35,574 nucleotides of DNA from Desulfobulbaceae bacterium. GTDB taxonomy: Bacteria; Desulfobacterota; Desulfobulbia; Desulfobulbales; Desulfobulbaceae. Under the pieces are notes generated by a model. That model did no database searches. It had not been told where the DNA came from and saw only the letters and a list, made by a program, of their open reading frames with translations. The translations under genes and the position numbers were made by a program. Below, piece by piece: positions 17,272 through 26,035 of this stretch. Every line of letters starts with the position of its first letter. Position 1 is the first letter of the stretch. The stretch lies in assembly GCA_013201405.1 (NCBI GenBank), contig JABMJC010000008.1, positions 1 through 35,574 of the forward strand, given 5' to 3'.

Positions 17272-20200
17272 TTACACCTTCTCAACTTGAACGAGAAAGG
17301 CCTTAAATTCCGGGGTGTTGGTGTTGGCGTCGCCCACAAATGGAGTGAGGGTGTTGGCCAGGTAACCATTTTTAGCCACTCCGAGAAAACCCCAGTGCAG
17401 CGGCACCCCCACCGTGTGCACCTTCTTGCCCGCTATGTCCAGTTGCCGGATGCGCTTGGTCACCACCGCCATGGCCACGATAAAGCCGCGCTTGGAAGTA
17501 ACGCGCACCGTGTCGCCAGCCTTGATGCCCTTTTCCATGGCCAGTTCCTCGCCGAGTTCAACAAACTGTTCTGGCTGGATAATGGCATTGAGGCGGGCAT
17601 GCTTGGTCCAAAAATGAAAATGCTCGGTCAGGCGGTAGGTGGTGCACACATAGGGAAACTCCTCGGCACGACCAAAGCTGTCACTGTCGCTGGCAAAAAT
17701 ACGCGCAGCCGGATTGAAGCGCGCAGCCTCGTTACCATTACTCAACGGGTTGAACGCCAGTGGTGATTCCACCGGTTCATAGTGCTCCGGGAAGGGGCCT
17801 TCTGCCATCTTGTCCACGGCAAAGAGTCGACCCACACCCTCGGGATTCATGATAAAAGGCCCCATACCATCTGCAGGGGATGAGGTGGCGTTGAAATCCG
17901 GCACATCTGAGCCGACCCAGCGTGCCCTGGTCGCATCCCAGTAAATGAGACGACGACTGGCATCAAAGGGTTTGCCCTCCACGTCGCAGGAGGCCCGGTT
18001 GTAGAGTATGCGCCGATTGGCAGGCCAGGAGAAGGCCCAATTCAGGGTTTGGCCAATGCCGTAGGGATCACTGTTGTCACGCCGGGCCATGAGGTTGCCC
18101 TGTTCCGACCAGCAGCCGGCAAAAATCCAGCAACCACAGGAGGTGGAACCATCATCGCGCAGTTCGCCAAAACCGTTCAACTGCTGTCCGGCCCTGACCA
18201 GCACCCTGTCCGGGTCAGCCGGGTCAGTGACATCGCGCAAAGCCTTGCCCGAAAACTCGCGCGCCAGTTCTTCCGGGCTTGGTGCATGCGGCCTGAGATA
18301 TGGCCAGTGCAGGTTCAAGATCGGGTCTGGAAAGGCGCCGCCATCCTTGGCGTACATCTCGCGCAACTTTAAAAAGATGCCCGCCATGATTGCCTGGTCG
18401 CCTTTGGCCTCGCCCGGTGGATCCGCAGCCTGCCAATGCCACTGCAGCCAGCGAGACGAGTTGACCAAAGAGCCATCCTCTTCGGCAAAGCAGGTGGAGG
18501 GCAGACGAAACACCTCGGTTTGAATGCTAGCGGGATCCACATCGTTGTACTCGCCATGATCCTGCCAGAATTCAGAGGTCTCGGTGGCCAGCGGATCGAT
18601 CACCACCAGGTATTTCAGCTTGGCAAGCGCACTCGACACCTTGATCTTACAGGGTGCCGAGGCCAGCGGATTGAAGCCCTGGCAGAAATAGCCATTCATC
18701 TCGCCATTGTTCATATTTTCGAACACTTGCAAGATGTCGTACTGTTTGTCCAACTTGGGCAACCATTCAAAGCACCAACCATTTTCTTCAGTGGCGGCAT
18801 CTCCATACCAGGCCTTCATGGTGCTGACGAAAAAACGGCCAAAATGCTGCCAGTAGCTCATCTGGTTGGGCCTGAGCGGCTTGAGAGAGGAGCGGGCAAT
18901 GTAGGCGGCAACACTCTCACGGGCATCCACCGGCAGGCTGGACTGCATGGGCTGCTCAGGCGAATCAGTACCCGCCTGGGGCTGCACCGGTTTGCTTTCG
19001 CCCGGCAGGTTCAGGTAACCAGGTAAAAGGTTGCTTAGCAGGCCCAAATCGGTCAACCCCTGGATATTGGAATGGCCGCGCAGGGCATTGACACCGCCAC
19101 CCGCCATACCAACGTTACCTAAAAGCAGCTGGATCATGCAGATGGTGCGGATATTCTGCGAACCTTTGGAATGCTGTGTCCAGCCCAGGGCATAGAGTGC
19201 GCTCAAGGTTTTGTCTGGTGCTGCGGTCTCGGCGATCAGTTTGCAGATGGCCAGAAAGTCCTCCTTAGGCGTACCGCAAAGGGTGGCGACCATCTCGGGT
19301 GTGTAACGGGCATAGTGTTTTTTCAGAAGCTGGTACACACAGTATGGATGCTGCAGGGTCGGATCGGTCAGCACATAGCCATCCGGTCCAAGCTGGTAGT
19401 TCCAGGTTTTCTTGTCATAGCTCCGTGTTGCCGGATCATAGCCGCTGAACAGACCGTCTTGGAAAGAAAAACCTTCATCCACCAAAAAGGTAAAATCAGT
19501 ATAGGCCCTGACATAGGCGCGATTGATTGCATCCGTACTGAGCAGGTAATTGAGTACACCGCCAAGAAAAACGATGTCACTGCCAGGGCGGATTGGGGCG
19601 TACATATCCGCCACCGCAGCCGAACGCGTAAAGCGTGGATCCACCACAATCAGCTTGGCGCCGTTGTGGGCCTTGGCTTCAGTCACCCACTTGAAACCGC
19701 AGGGATGGGCTTCGGCGGCATTACCGCCCATGATGAGGATGAGATTTGCATTCTTGATATCGACCCAATGATTGGTCATTGCGCCGCGGCCAAACGTGGG
19801 GGCAAGACTTGCCACCGTGGGGCCGTGTCAGACCCGGGCCTGATTGTCAAAGGCAAGCATGCCCAAACTGCGGGCAATCTTGTGGGTGAGGTAACCGGTT
19901 TCGTTACTGGAGGCCGATGCCGCGAGAAAGCCGGTCGATACCCAGCGATTGACCGTTTCTCCATGCTGGTTTTTGCTGATGAAATTGGCATCCCTGTCTT
20001 CTTTCATCAGGGTGGCGATGCGGGTGAAGGCCTCGTCCCAGGAAATGCGCTGCCACTTTGTGGAGCCGGGTTGCCGGTATTCTGGATATTGCAGACGGCT
20101 TTCACTGTGAATGAAATCGAGCAGACCGGCTCCCTTGGGACAGAGCGTGCCCCGGTTCACCGGATGGTCCGGATCGCCTTCAATGTGGATGATCCTGGCC

Positions 20201-20418
20201 TTGGTGTTGAGCGAACCGTCTCCCTGGCTGTAGATGAGCAAACCACAGCCCACCGAACAGTAGGGACAGGTATTACGCACCTCGCTTGCCCGCAGCAACT
20301 TGTACTGACGAACCTCGGCCAAAGCCTCCCTGGTGGGCCCCAAGCCAAGCGCAGCCACGCTGGAGCCGGCAAGCCCCGCTGCACTGATCTTCATAAACTG
20401 ACGTCGCGTGTAGTGCAT
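17272..20418 (-). CDS. fdnG: Formate dehydrogenase catalytic subunit, selenocysteine-containing
   Basis: The ORF track splits this gene at a TGA (19828-19830). Reading through gives one frame, 1048 residues, with the TGA at codon 197 in the context [21 protein letters not shown], which matches the selenocysteine site of E. coli FdnG (residue 196). The N terminus has a Tat signal ([12 protein letters not shown]) and a [4Fe-4S] motif (C51-x2-C-x3-C58, Cys93), followed by the molybdopterin-binding domains and the C-terminal molydopterin dinucleotide domain ([15 protein letters not shown]). It oxidises formate to CO2 at the periplasmic face. I start at 20418, where AAGGGGG precedes the ATG; an in-frame upstream alternative at 20439 would add 7 residues. 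Confidence 0.95.
19790..19827 (-). promoter_or_regulatory. SECIS element of fdnG
   Basis: Directly after the UGA the mRNA reads CACGGCCCCACGGUGGCA, then a loop AGUCU closed by UGCC. This matches in sequence and spacing the E. coli fdhF SECIS as I recall it (18 nt from UGA to the GUC-containing loop). An outer GGCC/GGCC pairing is also possible. It would bind SelB to insert selenocysteine. Confidence 0.82.
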
Positions 20419-20576
20419 AGCATTCCCCCTTGGGCACATTGTCGGTCAAAGACCGGGTACAACAACAGCACAAAAAGTACCACATTGTATCCGGCACCCA
20501 CTTGCACCATACCAACCATTTCCTGGAAAACCCAGGGGAAAAACATAACCTCCAAAACCCTTGACTAATGACGAAA

Positions 20577-21482
20577 TTAGCGCCCTATCTCCTCTTTCTG
20601 TACCCGTTCCATCACCCGACAAGAACAGAGCTGGCCAAGGGGTACCACCTCGAGGTTGCGCGTACAGATAGCAACAAAAATGTGTTCCAGTTCACGTTGC
20701 CACAATCTGATAAATTCTCGCCCATCTGCCCCACCTTTTTGGGGTGCAACATCATGCAACAAAACAATATCCCCTGGTCGCAGTTTTTTAAGAATCCGCG
20801 CCGCCAGCCCTGCCACCCGGCGGTTACCCAGATCCCGTGCCCTGCAGCTGAAATTTACCGCTTGCAGCCCACTTTGGTGCAAGGCCTCGGTATAGGCTGG
20901 CACATGTATCCCCACAGGTGGCCGAAAAAGAGCAGGTACGACCCCATGCCGGGCCAAAACCCGCTGGGTGAGCATTATTTCCCGCAAGATCCGGGCCGGG
21001 CTGCGGAACATGATGCAAGCCTCGTGGCTGTAGCTATGGTTGCCCAGTTCATGCCCCTGGGCAAGGATGGCCTCCACCAAAAACGGATATTGCCGAGCCT
21101 TTTTGCCATTGACAAAAAAAGTGGCGCAGAAACCATACTGCTGCAACAGGGCAAGGAGTGTGGGTGTAGTCAGTGGGTCTGGACCATCGTCAAAGCTCAG
21201 GCTGATCTGCGGACGATCCCTGCGGCCATGGCTAAAAACCCGGTAAAAAAAAGACCAACCCGAAAAAAAAGGGGCGCCCATGCAGGCCAGAACAAAAAGG
21301 ACCAAGGGCAGGGCCGCAAGCTGGGGCGCGCCGCTGCCCAAAAACAGGGCTGCAGTGCCCAGGGCAAGCATGCCGCTCCTTTCGGCAGGGGAAAAGGGGC
21401 GTCCACTACTGCGCAGGAAAAAACCTCGTTCCTGGGCAAGAATCTGCGGGCCGCGTGTTTTGCACCCTGCCACCTTGTCCAT
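20577..21482 (-). CDS. Polysaccharide deacetylase (NodB domain) with N-terminal membrane segment
   Basis: The ATG at 21482 shares its A with the TGA of the upstream glycosyltransferase gene (TGATG), giving 301 residues; an in-frame start at 21497 would add five. Residues about 38-75 are hydrophobic and probably one or two membrane helices. The NodB domain follows: SLSFDDGPDP (Asp98/Asp99), HELGNHSYSH with His149 and His153 as metal ligands, and ALFRPPVG. LLHDV near the C terminus supplies the catalytic His region. Such enzymes remove N- or O-acetyl groups from glycans. Coupling to a family 25 glycosyltransferase suggests action on lipopolysaccharide or another surface glycan; the substrate is unknown. 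Confidence 0.87.
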   Translation of the reverse strand: MDKVAGCKTRGPQILAQERGFFLRSSGRPFSPAERSGMLALGTAALFLGSGAPQLAALPLVLFVLACMGAPFFSGWSFFYRVFSHGRRDRPQISLSFDDGPDPLTTPTLLALLQQYGFCATFFVNGKKARQYPFLVEAILAQGHELGNHSYSHEACIMFRSPARILREIMLTQRVLARHGVVPALFRPPVGIHVPAYTEALHQSGLQAVNFSCRARDLGNRRVAGLAARILKKLRPGDIVLLHDVAPQKGGADGREFIRLWQRELEHIFVAICTRNLEVVPLGQLCSCRVMERVQKEEIGR

Positions 21483-22282
21483 CAATGCACCAGCCACTCA
21501 AGCCAGCCCAGCCCCCAAAGACCTGCTCCGGTAAGGGCCACCAGGTGCAAAGCGATCAGGGGCCAACGGTAGCGATGGTACCACAGGTCAAATTGCTGTA
21601 AGGTGATCAGGCCGCCGCAGAGCCGCCGCATCCGATCCAGCGGCAAATACACATCATTGTCAGAAGGAGAATCACCTTGAAAGGCCATGGCCGGATAGGC
21701 GAGGTACATGCGGTCGCTGCGCAAATCGCGCAAAAAATCATCATAGGCGACCCCATGCCAGGGATGCTGCTGGCTGATGGTTGCGGCAAATTCATGGGTA
21801 ATGGCATAGGCATGGGCCAGGCTGCGATAGTGGATACGCGCCACAGGAATGTCCGGCAGTTTGTGGCAGGCCCGCACCATGCAACCTAAAAACAGCATAT
21901 CCCAAGAGCAATGCGTGCGCAGAAAATACACCAACTGCGCCAGACGCTGGGGTGAAAAATGTAAAAAAACCACATCGTCTTCAAAAATCAGCATCCGCCG
22001 CGCACCGCTGGCCAGCCCCTTATCCATACAGAGCAGGTGCGAAGTGTAAATTCCCTGTTCCGGGTTATCCTCCTGTTTTTCCACCAACACAAACTCAACC
22101 CGTTCCCCCAAACCCACCCGGGCGAATTGTGCCCGGGCTTCCCGCCGGCGGTCTTTCCGATTCACCAGGGAAATGCAGTAAATCCGGTCGAAAAAAGACC
22201 AATCTGCCACCTTGTCGTTGCAAGAAGCAGCTATGTTCTTCTTGATGCTTGCGCAGACAAAACCGTTTTTGCTAGGATGCAT
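21482..22282 (-). CDS. Glycosyltransferase family 25 (LPS-type) protein
   Basis: The core FDRIYCISLVNRKDRR (residues about 31-46) and LIFEDDVVF (EDD at 101-103, the metal-binding acidic motif) are the family 25 signatures seen in LPS galactosyltransferases. GVAYDDFLRDL and the AFQGDSPSDND segment are also family-like. The C terminus has a hydrophobic stretch (LIALHLVALTGAGLWGLGWL) that may be a membrane anchor. The ORF-track start at 22474 lies inside the divergent radical SAM gene, so I prefer the ATG at 22282 (266 residues); it lacks a clear ribosome binding site and a start further in remains possible. The deacetylase follows with 1-nt overlap. Confidence 0.82.
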   Translation of the reverse strand: MHPSKNGFVCASIKKNIAASCNDKVADWSFFDRIYCISLVNRKDRRREARAQFARVGLGERVEFVLVEKQEDNPEQGIYTSHLLCMDKGLASGARRMLIFEDDVVFLHFSPQRLAQLVYFLRTHCSWDMLFLGCMVRACHKLPDIPVARIHYRSLAHAYAITHEFAATISQQHPWHGVAYDDFLRDLRSDRMYLAYPAMAFQGDSPSDNDVYLPLDRMRRLCGGLITLQQFDLWYHRYRWPLIALHLVALTGAGLWGLGWLEWLVH

Positions 22283-22295
22283 AACCGACTTGAGG

Positions 22296-22321
22296 GTGTT
22301 CAAAAAAGAGTGTTCAAAAAA
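22296..22321. repeat. Two direct copies of GTGTTCAAAAAA
   Basis: Exact 12-bp copies lie at 22296-22307 and 22310-22321 (14-bp period) in the 88-nt divergent space between the glycosyltransferase and radical SAM genes. On the minus strand each gives a TTGAAC box that could serve as a -35 element. Regulatory function is inference. Confidence 0.4.
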
Positions 22322-22370
22322 TATTGCCCGAACAACGCATATCCAACCCCTTGCCTTTCTCCAGAAACCT

Positions 22371-23804
22371 GTGAACATTACCCTTGTCCACCCGGCTGGC
22401 TCCAACTGGATGCCCGGCAAAAAAGACATCAGCCCCATCGCCAACCGCATGGCCCCCATCGGCCTGCTCTCCATGGCCGCCTATCTCGAGCAGAGGGGAC
22501 ACAGGGTTCAAGTGCTCGACTGCCTGGGCCCGCATCCTGTCAAAAACGCGGCAGAGGCTGCCCAGCGCATCTGCGCCGGCCGGCCGGATCTGATTGGCTT
22601 TACCGCCACCACCTCTAGCTTTCTCGATGGTTACGAGATTGCGGCCCTGCTCAAGACCATGGAGCCGCACCGCCGCATTGTTTTTGGCGGTGTGCACGCC
22701 TCTGCCCTGGGCGGTACGCTGCTTGCGCAGTATCCCTGTATTGATTTTCTCTGCCTGGGCGAGGGGGAGCAAACCCTGAGTGAACTGGCCGAAGGAAAGG
22801 ATCCAGCCACCATCTGCGGGCTGGTCTGGCGGGATGGTGACACGGTGTGCACCAATCCACCACGTCAGCACCTGGCCGAGCTCGATGCCCTCCCCTTCCC
22901 TGCATACGAAAAACTCGCTGGTTTCCCCCGCCAGTACCACCTGCCCCTGTTCAGTTATGTGCGCACACCCGGCGCCACCATGATCACCAGCCGCGGTTGC
23001 CCCTACCAGTGCTCCTACTGCGACCGCTCTGTGTTCCAACGGGGATACCGCGCCAACTCGCCAGAATACATCTACGAACACCTCAAGTACCTGCGCCAGC
23101 GCTTTGCAGTGCGCCATATCAATATCTACGACGACCTTTTTACCTTAAACCGTCCACGCATCGAAGCGCTCTCTGCCATGCTCGTCGCAAAACCTTTGGG
23201 CATACAGTTCAACTGCGCTGTCCGAGTAGGCCATACCGATGACGAGTTGCTGGGGCTGCTGCGGGCAGCAGGCTGCCTGATGGTTTCTCTGGGTATTGAA
23301 AGCGGTGAGCCTGCCCTTCTGGATGTACATAAACCCGGAGTATACTTAAACGAGGTGCGGGATACAGTGGCCCGCATTCAGCAGGCCGGCTTGCGGGTCA
23401 AAGGGCTTTTCATGATGGGCCTGCCCGGGGAAACTGTGGCTTCGGTACAAAAAACAAGTGATTTGGCACTTTCGCTTGGCCTGGATGACATGAACATGAC
23501 CAAATTCACCCCATTCCACGGAGCACCCATTTGGCGCGAGATTCCAACACTGGGCGAGTTCAAGGAAGACTGGCGGTTGATGAATTGCCTGAACTTTGTT
23601 TTTCTGCCCAAGGACATTGATTCGTGGCACACCCTGGAGTTGCTCTACAACACCCATGTCCAACGCTTTTACTCCGACCCGGGCTGGCGCAAACGTTTGC
23701 GCTCCCGCCTCTGGCAGCATCGCCACAGCCTCTATCGCCTCGTGCGGCATCTACCGGCTTTCTTCCTGGCCATGCGCGCCTTTGCGCCTAAAAAACCAAG
23801 CTGA
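22371..23804 (+). CDS. B12-binding-domain radical SAM protein
   Basis: I start at the GTG at 22371, not the ORF-track ATG at 22212, because the family begins directly with the first beta strand (NITLVHPAGSNWMP) and the extra 53 residues would cover the divergent gene's start. The 477-residue product has a Rossmann-like B12-type domain (residues about 1-135, with GLLSMAAYLEQRGH, IVFGGVHASAL, CLGEGE). The radical SAM domain follows with C210-x3-C-x2-C217 (SRGCPYQCSYCDRS), GIESG and GLPGETVASV. The classical DxHxxG B12 motif is not evident, so cobalamin binding is uncertain. The substrate is unknown; the divergent glycan genes give a weak hint at envelope chemistry. Confidence 0.85.
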   Translation: MNITLVHPAGSNWMPGKKDISPIANRMAPIGLLSMAAYLEQRGHRVQVLDCLGPHPVKNAAEAAQRICAGRPDLIGFTATTSSFLDGYEIAALLKTMEPHRRIVFGGVHASALGGTLLAQYPCIDFLCLGEGEQTLSELAEGKDPATICGLVWRDGDTVCTNPPRQHLAELDALPFPAYEKLAGFPRQYHLPLFSYVRTPGATMITSRGCPYQCSYCDRSVFQRGYRANSPEYIYEHLKYLRQRFAVRHINIYDDLFTLNRPRIEALSAMLVAKPLGIQFNCAVRVGHTDDELLGLLRAAGCLMVSLGIESGEPALLDVHKPGVYLNEVRDTVARIQQAGLRVKGLFMMGLPGETVASVQKTSDLALSLGLDDMNMTKFTPFHGAPIWREIPTLGEFKEDWRLMNCLNFVFLPKDIDSWHTLELLYNTHVQRFYSDPGWRKRLRSRLWQHRHSLYRLVRHLPAFFLAMRAFAPKKPS

Positions 23805-23834
23805 GCAAAACGTTTCACCGGCAAAGCGCAGGGA

Positions 23835-24305
23835 TTACCGCTTTTCCCAGCTGCAATACGGATAACGGCTGAGCATGGCGTTCGTGTACCGCGGATCATG
23901 GCTCACCTCTTCCCCCACCCAATCGGGTTTAACCACTTCCTGCGTCGCACAGGCGAGCTCCACCTCAATCACCACCAAACCGGCATTGTCACCGTAAAAC
24001 TCATCCACCTCCCAGATAAACCCATTATAGGCAATGCGGTGGCGTTTTTTTTCAATAAGCGGCCCAGAACACAAAGCAAACAAGGCCGTAGCATCTGCTA
24101 AAGGAATAACGTATTCAAATTCTGCCCGGCTGATGCCCTGGGTCTGCCCCTTGATGGTGAGAAAAGCCTGGTCACCGGCAAGACGCACCCGCACTGTGCG
24201 TTCAGGACTGGCACAGAGATAGCCCTGCCGATACATGATGCCTGGCGCTAAGCCCCGCCAGCCATCATGGGCGGGCAGATATTTACGCTCGATTTCCTGC
24301 GCCAC
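23835..24305 (-). CDS. CYTH domain protein (triphosphate-tunnel family)
   Basis: The GTG at 24305, with AAGGA 7 nt upstream, gives VAQEIERKYL at the N terminus, placing the family ExExK motif (E4-I-E-R-K8) exactly at the start; the longer ORF-track start at 24473 would overlap the upstream gene. At 156 residues it matches bacterial CYTH length. Further alternating charged strands typical of the tunnel are visible: TVRVRLAGDQAFLTIKG, RAEFEYVIP, KKRHRIAYNGFIWEVDEFYG and LVVIEVEL. The family hydrolyses inorganic or nucleoside triphosphates or, less often, makes cAMP. It follows the TackOD1-like gene by 25 nt, so the two are probably co-transcribed. Confidence 0.88.
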   Translation of the reverse strand: MAQEIERKYLPAHDGWRGLAPGIMYRQGYLCASPERTVRVRLAGDQAFLTIKGQTQGISRAEFEYVIPLADATALFALCSGPLIEKKRHRIAYNGFIWEVDEFYGDNAGLVVIEVELACATQEVVKPDWVGEEVSHDPRYTNAMLSRYPYCSWEKR

Positions 24306-24330
24306 AGATGCGTCCTTCTGCCATTTTCCC

Positions 24331-25749
24331 TTATTTCCCTTCTGCTTCGGTTCGACTCCTGAGCTGTTTTTCCAGCCGGTTGAGAAGCAAACTGCTGGTT
24401 TCTCCAGGTATGATCTCCTCTGGTGCATGGAAAAGAACAGTGGCACATTGCAGATGTTCCCCATTAAAGCCACAGTGCACCTTTTGCAGGGCCTCTATGC
24501 GGTCCAGCACTACCTGAAAATGTGGCTTGCCGGTTTGGGGCAAGAGCAGCCACACCATATCCTGCTGGAAACGGGAGAGTAAATCCACTTTGCGGATATG
24601 CTGGCTGACACGGTAGACAAAGGTATCCAGAAGCTCCATTCTGGCCCGGTTAGCATCGGTATTCGTCTGGGAGGTAAAATGCAGTCTGATACCGATGGCT
24701 GTGAAGGTTTCGCAGGTGTTGCGGGCGCAAAAATCCAGCAACCAATTGATCATATTGATAAAAAAATGCGGGCTCACTACGTTGTTCTCGTTGAGCCCAA
24801 GGGAGGGGTACAGCGACAGGTCAGACTTGAGGGCTGTAACGCCTGCTTCGGTCAGTGCGTAATTATAAATCTGCCGTACCAAGAGCCGCTCCACCTGTGC
24901 CTGGTTGTTGCAACGCAGACAATGGGCCTGTGCCTCGGGCTGGCCAAAGGTGTTGCCGCAACTGTGGCAGATGAAACTCCCCTGCACCCAGTCGTAATCT
25001 GTCTTAATTTGCCGCAGTACACTTTTGCATTGGCTGCACTGCAGGTTCTCACCGCTTGCAAAGCTCTCCTCTGTGCCAACATGGCCGCAGAGGAGGCAAT
25101 GCACAAAAGGAGCCTCTTCGATATCCGTTCCCTTGCACCGTGGACAATGATCCACCAAGTTGAGCTGCAGGCTGCTGCACACGGGACAGTGACTGGTGCG
25201 GTCGATCAGATCCCGCCGTTGCAAATAATTCCATTCGCAGAGGGTGGCCAGGCGAGCTGCGACCAGATGTGCCGAGCCCAGCATGGCTTCGAGCAGGGTA
25301 TAAGCATAGGCGTATTCGTCCAGCCATACCCGGTGCGGAACGAGTTGCTTGTCTGGCCGGGAATACAACAGGGCGAGGATGCGCAGATAATCGCTGGCAT
25401 CAACATGAAAAACCGAAGCACTTAACTCCGCCAGACGGTACAGTATTAGCTCAGCCTCTGATCGCACCTCTTCAAGAGAAAGTTCGACGCCATCGGTGAG
25501 CAGATCCAGCGGCTTGCCAAAGCTCTTCATACTGTACAACGGTTGCAGACCGGTACGCGGATCTTGTCGAAGAATATGCACCAGTCTGGCTGCAGCCTTG
25601 CCATTGTTGTGGGCAAGGATAAAAACACTTTCACGCTGTTCGTCAAAGGAGATGTCGTCAACACCTGTACAGAGTTGCACATTCTCTCCCGCATACTCCT
25701 CGGTATAACTTGCCAGGTCTTCCTGTGGCACAAAACAGATGAGCTTCAT
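24331..25749 (-). CDS. TackOD1-like zinc-ribbon signalling protein with degenerate GGDEF domain
   Basis: The 472-residue protein shows three regions. Residues 1-110 resemble a receiver-like fold without a clear phospho-acceptor. Residues 188-280 contain six CxxC pairs (Cys188, 202, 218, 238, 261 and 277 begin them) with HCPVCSS, HCPRCKG, VHCLLCGHVGTEESF and LRQIKTDYDW, the pattern I recognise as the zinc-binding TackOD1 domain. Residues about 325-450 look like a GGDEF domain in which LSRFQQDMVWLLLPQT occupies the active-site hairpin (QQDMV where GGDEF is expected), so cyclase activity is unlikely. It may act as a c-di-GMP or protein-interaction output module. A GTG at 25755 is an alternative start, nearer the GGAAG site. 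Confidence 0.7.
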   Translation of the reverse strand: MKLICFVPQEDLASYTEEYAGENVQLCTGVDDISFDEQRESVFILAHNNGKAAARLVHILRQDPRTGLQPLYSMKSFGKPLDLLTDGVELSLEEVRSEAELILYRLAELSASVFHVDASDYLRILALLYSRPDKQLVPHRVWLDEYAYAYTLLEAMLGSAHLVAARLATLCEWNYLQRRDLIDRTSHCPVCSSLQLNLVDHCPRCKGTDIEEAPFVHCLLCGHVGTEESFASGENLQCSQCKSVLRQIKTDYDWVQGSFICHSCGNTFGQPEAQAHCLRCNNQAQVERLLVRQIYNYALTEAGVTALKSDLSLYPSLGLNENNVVSPHFFINMINWLLDFCARNTCETFTAIGIRLHFTSQTNTDANRARMELLDTFVYRVSQHIRKVDLLSRFQQDMVWLLLPQTGKPHFQVVLDRIEALQKVHCGFNGEHLQCATVLFHAPEEIIPGETSSLLLNRLEKQLRSRTEAEGK

Positions 25750-25771
25750 AGGCACAGCGCTTCCGGAAAAC

Positions 25772-25785
25772 GAAAAGCGCTTTTC
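25772..25785. promoter_or_regulatory. 14-bp palindrome GAAAAGCGCTTTTC
   Basis: A perfect uninterrupted inverted repeat lies 23 nt upstream of the TackOD1-like gene, inside the divergent region 25750-26035. Its position suits an operator for that gene. No regulator is identified. Confidence 0.3.
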
Positions 25786-25893
25786 TCTTTTGTTTTTTCT
25801 TTGTAAGGCTACCGTTGATGCGGTAATAAAATAGCGTACCTTTCCTTGCGTTGCTTCAACCTAAAAAAAGCCTGGCAAAGGCGCAAGGAGAAT

Positions 25894-26001
25894 ATGTCCG
25901 CCCACGAGCCCCTCCAGGCGCACAACCCTGCACACCATCTTGGTGTTGCAAAAATCCACGCGACCATCTACAACAAGGGGCAAAAGAGAGCTGGAACCTA
26001 G
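25894..26001 (+). CDS. Possible 35-residue small protein
   Basis: This frame is too short for the ORF track. ATG at 25894 is preceded by AAGGAG (3-nt spacing, shorter than ideal) and opens 35 codons ending in TAG, 34 nt before the sirtuin start: MSAHEPLQAHNPAHHLGVAK and onward, rich in His and basic residues. No family is recognised. It may instead be part of an untranslated leader of the sirtuin mRNA. Confidence 0.2.
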   Translation: MSAHEPLQAHNPAHHLGVAKIHATIYNKGQKRAGT

Positions 26002-26035
26002 TCTGTGGCAAGAAAAATAATCCTGGAGGGAGGCA

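Noticed and set aside
19813-19830. Stop codon or frameshift dividing the formate dehydrogenase gene into two ORFs (pseudogene)
   Set aside because: The frame is continuous through the TGA, the flanking residues match the selenocysteine site of FdnG, and a SECIS-like hairpin follows.
19171-20568. 465-residue plus-strand ORF
   Set aside because: It is antisense to fdnG, which has full motif support.
20440-20576. Sigma-54 promoter before fdnG
   Set aside because: A GG...GC pair is present (minus-strand GGTGCAAGTGGGTGC), but its spacing is off by one from the -24/-12 consensus.
22314-23117. 267-residue minus-strand ORF
   Set aside because: It is a shadow of the radical SAM gene and shows no family features.
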